Part shown: one piece after another, positions 25,701 through 36,119 of the stretch
Numbering within the stretch: the first letter of the stretch is position 1
How the letters are laid out: every line of letters starts with the position of its first letter
Assembly (NCBI GenBank): GCA_963978895.1
Contig: OZ022238.1
Span: forward strand, 30,418,103 to 30,482,102
Source: Erpobdella octoculata
Taxonomy: Eukaryota > Annelida > Clitellata > Hirudinida > Erpobdellidae
Reading direction: 5' to 3'
DNA: 64,000 nucleotides
Program-made: the position numbers and the translations under genes
Notes under the pieces: generated by a model
Seen by the model: only the letters and a program-made list of their open reading frames with translations
What the model was told of the DNA's origin: nothing
The model's database searches: none

Positions 25701-26195
25701 TTAGGGTGAACCCCGGATTTCTTGGCTGGAAGATTTTTTAGGTGATCTTTCTGAATAGTGATTAACCTTACTAACTAAGGTTTCTGAAATCATCATTTGT
25801 TCTGTATGTAACAGTTTTATCCTTTCACATTCTTCAATAAGCTCTTCCAGTGAGCGCTCTTGTTCTACCCTGAGCAGTAATTTGTGCTTAATGTTAAAAT
25901 ATTTCGGATCCTTCAATCTCCATATAAAATGTAAGCACATACTGGCTTCTTTTGTGAAATTTTCCCATTGTGCTTTGTTGCACAGCCTGTTCACCCTTGT
26001 GCCGAATGCCCTGAAAGTCTCTGATATACATTTGGTATGTCTGAGTATAGGTGGTAGGCCATTTAGAATATTTTTTTTTAAGTTTTGAAGGAGGTGTTGG
26101 AGTCTGTTCCCGAGATGTCAGTGCCGGTGAGAGTTCCAGAGAATGTCGAAGTCTTAAGTGACATTGAGGGATCTGTCCAAGAGATGTTCCCACAT
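25700..26195 (-). pseudogene. gypsy-1 gag-like region
   Basis: Overlapping frames (25994-25701 and 26193-25894) give a helical gag-like sequence with N-R-L-C-N-K-A-Q-W-E-N-F-T, an L-L-R-V-E-Q-E-R-S-L-E-E-L-I-E segment and a basic tail. The knuckle follows. Frameshifts near 26000 and 26150. This is typical of invertebrate gypsy gag by position and composition, not by a strict motif. Confidence 0.6.
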
Positions 26196-26210
26196 TTTGT
26201 GGGCAACATT

Positions 26211-27015
26211 AACATAACAACGCGAAAGAAAAAAAAATAGTTTATTTATTATACGTTACTATGTTAATGATTATTATGATTATTATGACGGATTTTTTAA
26301 ATTTAATTATATGTTCTTTTCTAATTGAAGTACCACCTTTTTTTATCTTTGAGACTGTCATTGTACACTTGCGTAATAACGTTTATTACACGCCTGCGCT
26401 CACTAATTTTTATCAACTGCTGATTGCTGACCCCTGCGTAATTTCTGACATACATACATAGTGGTTTTGCCCGTCCCAAGGACGGATGTTTTAAAATTAC
26501 GATGTACTTTGGATACATTTTATAAAAAATAGTCAACAAAAATAAAATGACATTTGATAACCATAACAATTTTTATTGTCTATATAAGCAAATTTAATGA
26601 AATTTTTTATTTTGTTCAAGTTTTCAATTTACTAAAGTATTTAATATAAATTCAAAGAATGTGAAATTAAAGAGTGCAATAATTAGTTATTAAAGAATTT
26701 TAGTATACACGACATTTCTTGTGAATTGACGGCCATTGTTGAGAAGTGGTCCTTGCTTCTGAGATTTTTTTAAATCTCATATAATATTTTTCGATTGCAG
26801 CGCCACTTTTTTTGATATCTAGGACTGAGAGTGTATATAGTTACGATTGCATAATAACTTTTATTACACGCCTGTGCGCAATAAATTCTTACGTGCACAT
26901 CGATATCATCTATACGACTAATTACGTAAGCGTGACAGAATCAGTGAGTGAGTGACGTGGGCTACTATAATATAGATTGATATGTTAATAACATTAATAT
27001 ATTTTGGTTAACAAA
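26211..27015. repeat. Two related non-coding segments
   Basis: Blocks at about 26330-26455 and 26815-26900 share GCGTAATAACGTTTATTACA-like DNA, then CACGCCTG, indicating two divergent copies of one repeat. The second ends CTATAATATAGA near 26976, the reverse of a possible Helitron-type start. No coding potential. Confidence 0.45.
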
Positions 27016-27393
27016 ATTTAATATAAATTACTGATTAATGGACTTATTTTTAGGTTGATTGAATTTGGTGTTTTCAGTTTATTTCTTTTGGCCAGATGCC
27101 AAGTAGAATGACCACCGTCTTTCGGTGGCGGTGTTTTTTCTTTTCTTTTGCTGACATTTGAACCTTGATAATGGAGAGTAACTCCGAAACGCGTCGGTGA
27201 TATTATATATTGGATTATAACTTTGATTTTGTTATATAATTTAGTTGTTATATAACATGAATAGCGGTCAGTTGCTTGCAAGTCCTCGAATTCGAAGTTT
27301 TTTTAAGGGAGCTTGATAAAAGGTTTAACAAATTGGTTTCTACTAAATACGCTGTGTTGTTTATTAAAGAATGGATCAAAAATTACTTGCTAC

Positions 27394-27396
<3 letters not shown>
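27016..27396 (+). mobile_element. PLE-D 3-prime end, copy 1
   Basis: A hammerhead-like motif (27162-27198) is followed by a degraded N-terminal frame. That frame contains R-F-N-K-L-V-S-T-K-Y-A-V-L-F-I-K-E-W-I and ends at a (TA)n tract at 27396. No endonuclease or polymerase recognised to the left. Confidence 0.65.
27162..27198 (+). ncRNA. Hammerhead-like motif, PLE-D copy 1
   Basis: Stem I ACC/GGT; core position reads TTGATAA plus T; stem II GGAG/AGTAA/CTCC; GAAA; short stem III; GTC at the cleavage site. The core departs from CTGANGA at two positions, so activity is doubtful. Confidence 0.5.

Positions 27397-27436
<40 letters not shown>
27397..27436. repeat. (TA)n tract between converging PLE ends
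   Basis: A short TA run reached from the left by PLE-D (plus) and from the right by PLE-F (minus), so two unrelated PLE 3-prime ends meet at one microsatellite. Confidence 0.9.
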
Positions 27437-27441
<5 letters not shown>

Positions 27442-27620
27442 CAAATAATTAGGTGTTAATTTTTCGTCGATACAGGCTCGGTTAAATTTTATTGACCAAG
27501 TTTTGTTGCAAACTTTTTCTATTATATGACATAGTTCACGTAATTTAATTCGCCCACGAAGTTGTTCAAAAAACGCCCGATTATACAAATCTTTATTACT
27601 TTTTAACTTGCAAGTTTCGG
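27437..27620 (-). pseudogene. PLE-F N-terminal ORF fragment
   Basis: The frame reads K-L-K-S-N-K-D-L-Y-N-R-A-F-F-E-Q, then I-I-E-K-V-C-N-K-T-W-S-I, then F-N-R-A-C-I-D-E-K-L-T-P-N-Y-L-N-N and the TA tract. It shares the F-N-R-A-C signature of the other families. A possible start codon lies upstream, overlapping the ribozyme. Confidence 0.7.
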
Positions 27621-27648
27621 CTATTTTTTCAGCCATCTTCAGAAAAAG
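27599..27648 (-). ncRNA. Hammerhead ribozyme motif, PLE-F
   Basis: Minus strand: stem I CTTTTT (27648-27643); core CTGAAGA plus T; stem II GGCT/loop/AGCC; GAAA; stem III ACTT/GC/AAGT; T; then return strand AAAAAG (27604-27599). All stems pair perfectly and the core is canonical. Confidence 0.8.
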
Positions 27649-28139
27649 CAAAAGGCCGGGCGGTACAGGAACCAAACATAAACAAAGACAAATAAAAACA
27701 AATAATGAAATGTCGAAGTACGTAGATAAAAATAAAATTATGACCAAAATAAAATGCGAGGGAAGGTATTAATTAAGACTAAAATCAAAGGAGCAAATAT
27801 AAATAAAATATAACATAAGTATTGTAGGTGTTAGTTTTTCGTCGATACAGGTGTTAGTTTTTCGTCAATAAGAATTGTACATAAAAATTGAAGGCCTTAA
27901 ATGTCAAAGTATACATAGATAGAAAGAAAATAAATAAATAAAATTAAGAGCAAAAATAAAACACAAAGGGATGTATTAATTAACATTAAAATCATAAGAG
28001 CAAATATAAAATAAATATGACAGAAAATAATATCTAAACTAGAAGACCAAGAGCGAGAAAAATCTAAAGTTAACGTCTACGTAAGGTAATGTTTGGGTTA
28101 TTAATTAAATGAGAAAAGAGGGTGTTATGGTCACCATTA

Positions 28140-28600
28140 CTACAGCGCCGTAACCAGCTATGGGGTCGGGGGGGGGCCAGACCTCCCCAGTTTTGATCGG
28201 GCCCCCAGCTCTTTCAGGCCCCCCCAGTTTTTTGTATTGCTGTTCAGTTAATATAAAACTGCACAATTTCTCTAGTAATAATACAAGAGAAAGAGCTACT
28301 GAGAGGGCAAGAAAAAGAGCTACTGAGAGGGCAAGAAAAAGAGAGATTCTGAAAAATTAAAGAACCAGCAAAATAAGCTGTCCAGTAGAGAATGAAAGAG
28401 AGACTGTAAAGAAGCTAGGTTACTAACATATAGAGGGAGAGAGTAGTGTTAAATAACTTAGGAGCCTAGCAGAATAGGCAGCTCACGTTGAGAAGGAATT
28501 AAATATGCTAAATAAGTTAATGGCTAGAGAATATCACCGCTCACAGAGAGAGGAAAAGAGAGATGCTAATAGAAGAGACTTACCACAGTGACCGGATGCA
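28140..28600. repeat. G/C-run repeat end and short tandem repeat
   Basis: CAGCGCCGTAACCAGCTATG near 28144 followed by runs of G and C resembles a common hAT/MITE terminus. A 24-bp unit (AAAGAGCTACTGAGAGGGCA) is repeated at 28287-28345. No gene. Confidence 0.4.
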
Positions 28601-29025
28601 GTGACCGTATGCAAGAACACTCTACTATACATTAACATAAATTTCATTGTTGTTTGTTTGCGTCCTCGTCACTTTCTTTCTCAGCGTTCAAGATCGACAT
28701 TTTATCTTCAGCGTTTGTTTTATTTCAAATTCAAATTAATTTGGTAGAATAAGATTCAAATTTCAATCGCTGAACCTGTTTTTTGTGCGTTGAGCTCATT
28801 TTGAGGGTCAAATCACTTCACTGACACGCGCAACTTATGTAAAAAAAATTTTTATACAGTATGCTGGCCTGGAATCGTGCTGACGGTCGGACGTAGACGA
28901 GAAGGACGTTCACTATGGTAGTTGTAAACACCAATTCGAGGAAGTAAGAAAGATGGTGAAATTGAGCAACGGGGATCACAGTCGTGAGAACGAGGTCTTT
29001 GGCGGGAAACTTTCATGTTTTTGGT
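28601..29025. other. Non-coding interval
   Basis: No gene, RNA or repeat boundary recognised. Confidence 0.4.
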
Positions 29026-29029
29026 GACG

Positions 29030-29236
29030 AGCTATATACATATATACATACATATACATAAATGAGCAGAAACGGGAAAGCAAACAGGAACGGAAAAGCA
29101 ACTGAGAGCGAAAGAGCGAGCGGGAAAGCGACCGGGAATGGGAAAGCAAGCGAAAGCGGGGAAGGAAGCGGGAGCAAGAAAGAAAAACGATAAAAAACCT
29201 CTGAAAACCCTGACCAACACCGGGTATCCCCGCTAG
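29030..29236 (+). mobile_element. Helitron 3-prime segment
   Basis: A GGAACGGAAAAGCAACTGAG-type minisatellite is followed by a decayed hairpin (CCTGACCAACACCGGG) and the terminal CCGCTAG at about 29230-29236. Confidence 0.6.
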
Positions 29237-29565
29237 AAATATATTAAAATTGAAGTGAATTAATTACACTACCATAAACTTATGTAAGTCATAAAGCAAT
29301 CAATATTTTACTAAAAAATTGTTTCATTTCATTGTTTAAATTATAGCATACAATAATGTTATATACTTTATACTAATTTAAACAATAAATATCTTTAACG
29401 ATTTTTATAAAACATTTCTGTGTAGAGTTAAAAGGCCGCGCATCTATTCTACTAGACTTAGTTTAACAAGGTATGGCGGCCTGGTAATGTAGTCAATGAA
29501 CTTCAAATCACCAACATGACTGCTACGATAAAGTTTAGTTACATGTTAGGTAGATCAATTATTCA

Positions 29566-29765
29566 TGTGCTGATGCAATCGAATTAAATCAAAACCACGT
29601 TTATTCACATCACTCGGAAAACAACAACAACAATCAGAACAACATACACGAGGTGGTATATCACACCATAGACAATACATAGATAACATATCACCAACAA
29701 CATACACGAGGTGGTATATCACACCATAGACAATACATAGATAACATATCACCATAGACACTACA
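29566..29765 (-). repeat. 3-prime LTR of gypsy-2
   Basis: 200 bp, identical to 32985-33184 by direct reading; preceded on the minus strand by the polypurine tract. Confidence 0.93.
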
Positions 29766-29942
29766 ATCCCTCCTTTCTCAAACTGTTTGTCAAACATACA
29801 TCAATCAACAATGTTCACAGCATCAAAACTGTTCTCAAAATAATAGCAAAACATTCAAGACATCAAATAAATCAATTAAATTTGTCCAAAACAATCGTAT
29901 CAAACAGGGATTATTCTGCCCCATTTGACGACTTCAAAATTT

Positions 29943-31673
29943 TCAATTCAACACAAAGTCATTGAATCTTGCAGGAGTACGAGTCGTTCGACCAGATCTC
30001 GTAGTAATCGGCTTCCTGGTAGTAGACAGAGCTGGTTGTTCTATTGTCGGTCTTGGTTGACAATCATCTTCTGTCTCGTTCGGTGGATCTTCTTCAAAAG
30101 TTTGAGGGTCTGTTGTCTGTTCATCTACTGTCACTGTCACTGGTTCCACAAACTTTTTTACATGAGCAGAATTACGAACCAATTGATTTCCGTTTTCTGA
30201 TTCAACTGTAAGTTTGCTTCCGCTTTTGCTCAGAACTGTGAATGGAACTTCATGGTATCGAGGTGTTAATTTGTCTCTTTTCGGTTGTTGTAGAAGAACT
30301 TTGTCACCTTGTTGAATTTCACACCTTTGTGCATTTCTGCGATCATCGGCATAATCTTTTCCACGCTGTTTGTTTTCTGCATCTTTATCTCGAGCTGTTA
30401 GATCTGTGTCGACGTCGTCATTGAATTCTGGAAGTTTTGTTCTTATTTCTCGTCTGAACATTCTCTTGGCTGGAGATACGCCAGTAGTTTCATGTGGCGT
30501 GCTTCTATAAGCAATCAATAGTTTGTAAAGTTCGGATTTCCAGTCTTTTCCCTCGGCTGTGGCAATTCTCATGGATTTCAACATCGTTCGATTTTGCCGT
30601 TCAATTTCCCCGTTTGCTTGTGGCCATAGGGGTATACTAGTTCGATGCTGTATTCCATGTTGTTCCAGGTAGTTTTCAAATTCTCCTGAAACTAATTGTC
30701 GACCATTGTCCGTTTTTAATGAAATCGGATATCCGTGAGTTGCAAAAATCTTGTCACAGGCTTTGATTACATCTGCTGATGTTATACTTGTCAATATTTC
30801 AATGTCAAAATATCGACTGTAGTAATCAACAATAGCAAATATATATTCGCCACTTGGCATTGGTCCTAGTAGATCGGCTGCTGTATGCTGCCATGGTTGA
30901 GTTGGCATTTCGGTTCTTGTCATCGGTTCTGGTGGAGAAGGTTTTGATACAAGTTGACAACCATAACAAGATTTGCAAACCTTTTCTGCATCGGAGTCTA
31001 TGTTTGGCCACCAGACTTTCGTCCGTAATCGCTGTTTTGTCTTCACAATCCCTTGGTGACCTTCATGTGCTAAATTAACAACTTGATCTCGCAGGGATTC
31101 GGGTATGATAATTCGGCAACCTCTTAGGACGAGTCTTCCAATTGCACATAATTCATTTCTCACAAATTTGAATTCTTTTGGGCATTTGTCCCAGTTTCCA
31201 TCTAATAGGCATCTTCTGATGACTCTAAGCTTCTCGTCTTTGTCCGATTCTTGTTCAATTTCTCTTGTTGTCAATGCTTTCGGTGTAGCAGAGATAGCAA
31301 TTAATCGAACATATTCTTCCGCACTGTCAGATATTTGTTCATCTGATTCTTTTATTAACCGAGATAATGCATCTGCGGCCATCTCACTGCCAGGTATATG
31401 CTTTACTTCTGGATAGCGGTTCTGTATGTCAACAAGTGTGAGTTTATCTACTGTCATTGCACAGATATTTTCTCCAACTCTTAACACACCCAATTTTTCA
31501 GCAGTTTCCTTCCCCAAAATTGAACGACCATTTCCATCAATAACAATGAACTCAACTTCAGTTTTTCTGTTGCCAATTTCTGCGATTGTAAGAAACTTTC
31601 CGATGCACACCAGTGGTTCCTTTGCTCCATATGGATATAAACGTTTACTCGTTTGTTCAGCCTTGCAACTCAA
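29943..31673 (-). pseudogene. gypsy-2 protease remainder fused to integrase
   Basis: The minus-strand frame begins inside the retroposon; true gypsy sequence starts at T-S-K-R-L-Y-P-Y-G. It continues the protease domain (I-G-K-F-L, then V-I-D-G-N-G-R-S-I-L-G-K-E-T-A). At about 31440-31400 it passes straight to the end of RNase H (K-H-I-P-G-S-E-M-A-A-D-A-L-S-R-L). Integrase follows: zinc module H-E-G-H-Q-G-I and C-K-S-C-Y-G-C, catalytic Asp in T-A-A-D-L-L-G-P, Asp in K-T-D-N-G-R-Q and Glu in N-G-E-I-E-R-Q-N-R. A C-terminal domain (K-V-L-L-Q-Q-P-K-R, then V-K-K-F-V) and an acidic tail with T-T-R-S-G-R-T complete it. All integrase catalytic residues are present; the RT and nearly all RNase H are missing in frame. 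Confidence 0.85.
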
Positions 31674-31807
31674 GCCAGTCCCGAGCCTGGAGAAAGGAGG
31701 AGGGAAGGGTTGGAGGGATCAGGTTATGATCCACGACTGGAAGTACTTAGGTGCTTCTGACACAGCCGTTTCAGTCTTAAAACACTTGGTGTAAAGGACT
31801 ATAAACT

Positions 31808-31851
<44 letters not shown>
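31661..31851 (+). mobile_element. Poly(A) retroposon inserted in gypsy-2 ORF
   Basis: It is a 191-bp insert with a poly(A) tail of about 39 nt (31813-31851), bounded by a perfect 7-bp duplication TGTTCAG (31654-31660 and 31852-31858). The body contains AAGCCAGTCCCGAGCCTGG and GGTGTAAAGGACTATAAACT, shared with the minus-strand copy at 9.24-9.41 kb. Removing the insert and one duplication rejoins the two gypsy-2 frames in phase. Confidence 0.9.
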
Positions 31852-31853
<2 letters not shown>

Positions 31854-32897
31854 TTCAGTTTTGGCACGAATTTTGCATTGCTTCAGACGTTCCCATGTGT
31901 TCTTATCAACTATGTTCGCAGTCGAGCCAGAATCAATCAATACCTTGATGAATACTCCACCAACTTTCAAATCAATGATACCACTGTCACCATCTTTACC
32001 GTTTCTGACAGAGAATGTGTAGTCATCTTCATAGCCGTCATCAACGTTGTGGATTTTACCACGCCTTTTGTCAGGTTTAGTGACATGTCTTGTATCTTGC
32101 TTTTGGACAGATGACATTTTTGTTTTACAAACAACTGCCCAATGTCCGACCTTATTGCATTTTCTGCAAACAGAATTCTTTGCTGGACATTTTTCATCTT
32201 GTTGCAGATGTCCATAACGACCACATCGAAAACAACATTTGTCCGATGATGAGGTTTCATGTTGCCTTTTTCCTTCTTTGAAAGATTTTGTTGATACTTT
32301 ATTAACCTCCGCCGCACTTGATTCGTATTTCTTTGACTGGAGTTCTACAGTTTCTAGTGCTCTTGCTGTGTCGAGGCAAATTTCCAACGTCAGCTCGTCT
32401 TTCTGCAACAATTTCTTTCTGAGGCTGTTTGAAGTGCATGTGTCAATAATTTGATCTCGAATCATTTCATTTCTCCGAGCGTTGTCACCAAATTCACAAT
32501 TGAGTGCTTGTTTTTTCAATCTTGAAACATACTGGTCCATCGTTTCACCAGGTTCCTGTCGAAGAGATCTAAAGACGTGTCTCTCATACGTGACGTTCAC
32601 TTTTGGTGCAAAATAGTTATCGAGGTTACGTAATGCTCTTTTAAACACATTATCGGTATCGCCTTCAAAAGCAGCAACAAAAGTTACTTCATCGATGGTT
32701 TCGAAAATGTCTTGTACGTCCATTCCCGCGGAATGCAGCAATAACGCTTTTTTCTGGTCATTATTCTGTATACCTTTACCATCTACGTAAAATTCGAATG
32801 CTTTCCTCCAACGTTTCCAACGTGGAGCGATACTAGTTAAATCTCCGGAGCAATCAAAACCGGGTAGAGGTATTAAATCAACGTTTATCGACGCCAT
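31852..32897 (-). pseudogene. gypsy-2 gag and protease start
   Basis: The frame opens M-A-S-I-N-V-D-L-I-P-L-P-G-F-D. A gag capsid-like helical region follows (W-K-R-W-R-K-A-F-E-F-Y, then Q-E-P-G-E-T-M-D-Q-Y-V-S-R-L). Then come two zinc knuckles, C-F-R-C-G-R-Y-G-H-L-Q-Q-D-E-K-C and C-R-K-C-N-K-V-G-H-W-A-V-V-C. The aspartic protease starts with V-L-I-D-S-G-S-T-A-N-I. The frame runs into the poly(A) insert after A-K-T-E. The start codon lies about 90 nt inside the 5-prime LTR boundary. Confidence 0.9.
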
Positions 32898-32984
32898 TAC
32901 TTATTTAACTAAATATTCTTACACTATTTTTAATCGAATTAAATCTGTTTACAATCGAATTAAATCTATTTACCTCGTCGCCAA

Positions 32985-33184
32985 TGTGCTGATGCAATCG
33001 AATTAAATCAAAACCACGTTTATTCACATCACTCGGAAAACAACAACAACAATCAGAACAACATACACGAGGTGGTATATCACACCATAGACAATACATA
33101 GATAACATATCACCAACAACATACACGAGGTGGTATATCACACCATAGACAATACATAGATAACATATCACCATAGACACTACA
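32985..33184 (-). repeat. 5-prime LTR of gypsy-2
   Basis: 200 bp; starts TGTAGTGTC and ends GCACA on the minus strand; followed by a TGGCGACGAGG primer-binding-site candidate. Confidence 0.93.
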
Positions 33185-33525
33185 ATTCATTTGTTGGTCA
33201 GACAAGACAAAAAGATATTGCTGTAGGCTGGATTTTCTCGGCGTACCGCAACTTAGATCATGCGCATTTGTTAACTTTTTAACGCTTGACATAAGTTTTG
33301 TCAAGTCATGCTGAAAAAATGAATGCACCAGAGTTAAAGTTGAAGTGAATTAATTAGACTGCAAAGACCGTATGTTCCACATAAGTAAGTCATAAAACAA
33401 TTTGTTTCAAATTTGATATCATTGCTTAAAGTATATAGCAATTTTTTGTAGAGTTAAAAGGCAATGCATCTATTCTATCAAACAATGTTTGACAAAGTCT
33501 GACGGCGTTGGTCATGTTGTCAATA

Positions 33526-33848
33526 CAGGCCTGGATTAACCATTAGGCAAACAAAGCACGTGCCTTGGGCACCAAGCGTTTGGGGGAACCACAAGTTCTC
33601 AAGAAATATGCTTTTCAAACAAATTTAAGTTTAGAAACAACTGAATTTTAATACAGAAATACTTTACTCTAGGTTTTATATGAGTGATAGTAGTATAAAC
33701 AACTAATACATTTGTTAACAACTGTTTTCTTTGCATAATTTTGAACATACCAGCGGTCACGGTCAGTGAAAAATCAGGGGCCCCGGGCAGTAGGGGGCAC
33801 CCATGTGGGTTTGTGCATTGGGCGCTAAAATGGCTTAATCCGGCCCTG
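33526..33848. mobile_element. hAT-type MITE
   Basis: Terminal inverted repeats CAGGCCTGGATTAACC and GGCTTAATCCGGCCCTG bound a 323-bp element. Flanks TGTCAATA and CGTCACTA look like a diverged 8-bp target duplication. Comparison with unit 1 of the local tandem repeat shows the pre-insertion site. Confidence 0.75.
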
Positions 33849-34060
33849 CGTCACTATCATTCAAATTATTGACATGACTGTTACAATAGAGTTTAGTTAC
33901 ATATTAGGTAGATCAATTATTCATTTGTTGGTCAGACAAGACAAAAAGATGTTGTTGCAGGCTGCATTTTCTCTGTGTATCGCAACTTAGGTCATGCGCA
34001 TTTTTTAACTCCTTAACGCTCGACATCAGTTGTGTAAAGTTATGCTGAGAGAATGTTATG

Positions 34061-34477
34061 TCATCAATGCGTAACGTAAATGTTAACTATTACTTGACCA
34101 GCTTACTTTACTACACTACATGCTACAGGCAATTTTTTCACTTCACGTAAAAGAAAACAACCAGGCTAGAATACTATATGGTATATTTTCAGCGAACAAT
34201 GCCAATTCAAAATCAACCAATGCAAAAAAATCAAGACAAAGTATTTTATAGATGACTTTATTAGTTTTTTTAAGATAATTAAAATTTTTACACGAAGTTA
34301 CAAAAATGGCTTCCTCTCAATTCTGATTGTCAGCTCAATGATGTATTGTATTATATTCTATAAATGATTTCTATCATACAGTATTATGTGTCAAAGTTGT
34401 CAAAGTTAGGTAGCACATTATTGCATATTGAAGCTATTGCATACTGATACTCTTTAATCTGATAATCTTTCATGCGT
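34061..34477. other. Non-coding interval
   Basis: Nothing recognised between the tandem repeat and the hAT element. Confidence 0.4.
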
Positions 34478-34485
34478 TATGGATT

Positions 34486-35328
34486 AGAGATGGGAATCGA
34501 ACCGAACCCGAACCGAACACACCGAACTCGAACCCTACTTTTTACCGAACCGAACCGAACCCGAACTTAGTTGTTGACCGAACCGAACCGAACCCGAACT
34601 CTGTTTCGCTCGGAACGAACCGAACTCGAACGAACCCATTCTAAATTCATCAAACCTATTTTTTTAAATTTAAATTATGACTATGAAATATTCTTGAAAT
34701 AAAAATCGTTGTTTTGTTTTCTGTATTTAATATCGCTGTTATTGTTTGACTTATAGAAGCCTATGCACATCTTTGTTGTTATGTTTACTTTCTTTCTCGC
34801 GTAGCTTATTACACCGTGCGGTCGTGTTGCTTGAATTACCTATTTTGTTTTTTGTTGTATTTATTATATAGAACAACTTAAATAATATGGCAAATACTAA
34901 TAAGTTAGCAAACAGTTCTAAATGGAGCAAGCAAAAGCTGGATACGTTTGTTACAGAAGGAAAGGCACGCTTAGTGTCAGCAACATGACTATGAGTGAGC
35001 GAAGAGCTCGAATAAGTACAGAAACATTAAAAATGTAATTTTTTTAAAATACAATATGGAACCTTAATTTTTTTAAATGTCTTGAATTAATAAACTGACT
35101 ATTTTTTAATGCAATTATCATCGAATCTAGCTCGAGCCATAGCTATCCCAAACCAAACCCGAACTTTAACAACTAGCGAACCGAACCGAACTCGAACTGT
35201 AAGCACTACCGAACCGAATCCAAACTGTAACCACTACCGAACCGAACCCGAACTGTAACCACTACCGAACTATATCCACTACCGAACCGAACCTGAACTC
35301 TTAAATTAGGGTTCGATTCTCATCCATA
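34486..35328. mobile_element. Non-autonomous hAT with CCGAACCGAA subterminal arrays
   Basis: The ends TAGAGATGGGAATCGAACC and GGTTCGATTCTCATCCATA are imperfect inverted repeats. The flanking octamers TTATGGAT and ATATGGAT match at 7 of 8 positions. Dense CCGAACCGAACCCGAACT-type motifs occupy both subterminal regions (34500-34640, 35150-35300). A short internal open stretch near 34890-35030 resembles a degraded transposase, but no domain can be named. Confidence 0.8.
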
Positions 35329-35419
35329 ATATGGATCTTTGGTTTGTTTGGCGGCTGTTTGAGCGTCTTCAATAAATTCCCTAATTTAAATGTTCTTCTT
35401 AATGAAATAATTTATATTT

Positions 35420-35670
35420 TTCAAAATAATTAATAACTTACAAACTTAAAAGTTTTTTGTTGTTTTAACGACCTGAATCTCTTCGACGATTTCGGCTCTC
35501 CGGCGTCTACCAACATCAGCATTGTGTTTTCTGTCAGCCGCTATCATCAGTTGTAATACTTTATCGCAATTTGTTTCAGCACTCGTATCTGGTTGCTAAA
35601 GGCCCTCTGCTCTCGGTGTTTTCTCATCTGATTGCATCCTGTTTGCAGCTCTTGCTAGGACTTATGTTCT
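35420..35670 (-). pseudogene. Unidentified ORF remnant
   Basis: The minus-strand frame includes Q-P-D-T-S-A-E-T-N-C-D-K-V-L-Q-L-M-I-A-A-D-R-K, then G-R-R-R-R-A-E-I-V-E-E-I-Q. It is helical and charged, with one stop upstream. It might belong to the LTR element ending at 36777 or be an exon. I do not recognise it. Confidence 0.3.
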
Positions 35671-36119
35671 CATTTTTGACTTTTTGAATGACTGGTTGAT
35701 TTTTAATCAATTGTTTATATTATAGTTTTGCTATACTTTTGATTGAATTGTTTCTGGTTTGAAGTGTTATTCAATTTTTTTGTGGAGTTTTTATCACTGA
35801 TTGATTTGTTTGTTTTTTTTTAAATAAGGGCTTTGTTGTGTTTTAATTTGACCTTATATTTGATTTATTAGTTTTTCTTTAGCCTCGTGGTTAATTTTTC
35901 TTTTTTCAGAATGTTTGTCATCACCATTGATGCTTTTCCATACTGTGTTTTCCTGTTAGTGATTGATTGTACTAGCTGTATTTCTAGGGGCATAGGTTTT
36001 CTCTTTTGTTGTTTTAGTTGCAGATCGTTGTATTATTCTATAATTAATGATATGGTTGAAGTAGTTGAACTTCTTTGATATGACGTGATGATGATTCCTT
36101 CGTTAATACAATTCACACA

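Larger units (their letters stand above)
27437..28130 (-). mobile_element. PLE-F 3-prime end
   Basis: Minus strand: AT-rich untranslated region (28130-27660), hammerhead motif (27599-27648), then an N-terminal ORF fragment (27610-27437) running into the TA tract. Some short blocks (TTAGTTTTTCGTCGATACAG) are repeated within 27450-27860. Confidence 0.7.
29566..33184 (-). mobile_element. Recent Ty3/gypsy element lacking RT and RNase H (gypsy-2)
   Basis: The two 200-bp LTRs (29566-29765, 32985-33184) read identically by eye. The element is flanked by a perfect 5-bp target duplication ATTCA (29561-29565 and 33185-33189). A primer-binding-site candidate TGGCGACGAGG follows the 5-prime LTR on the minus strand. 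The polypurine tract AAAGGAGGGATTG precedes the 3-prime LTR. Inside is one long coding region, gag-protease-integrase, broken only by a short poly(A) retroposon. Each LTR contains a 58-bp tandem duplication beginning ACATACACGAGGTGG. Confidence 0.92.
29245..34060. repeat. Two tandem copies of a unit of about 500 bp, each hit by a transposon
   Basis: Unit 1 (29245-29565 plus 33185-33345) and unit 2 (33346-33525 plus 33849-34060) share, in order, TTGAAGTGAATTAATTA, GTAGAGTTAAAAGGC, TTTAGTTACAT...TTAGGTAGATCAATTATTCA and TTGTTGGTCAGACAAGAC. Unit 1 is split by gypsy-2; unit 2 by a hAT-like MITE. Confidence 0.75.

Noticed and set aside
30242..31794. Several plus-strand frames of 60-122 codons
   Set aside because: Antisense to the gypsy-2 integrase/protease region.
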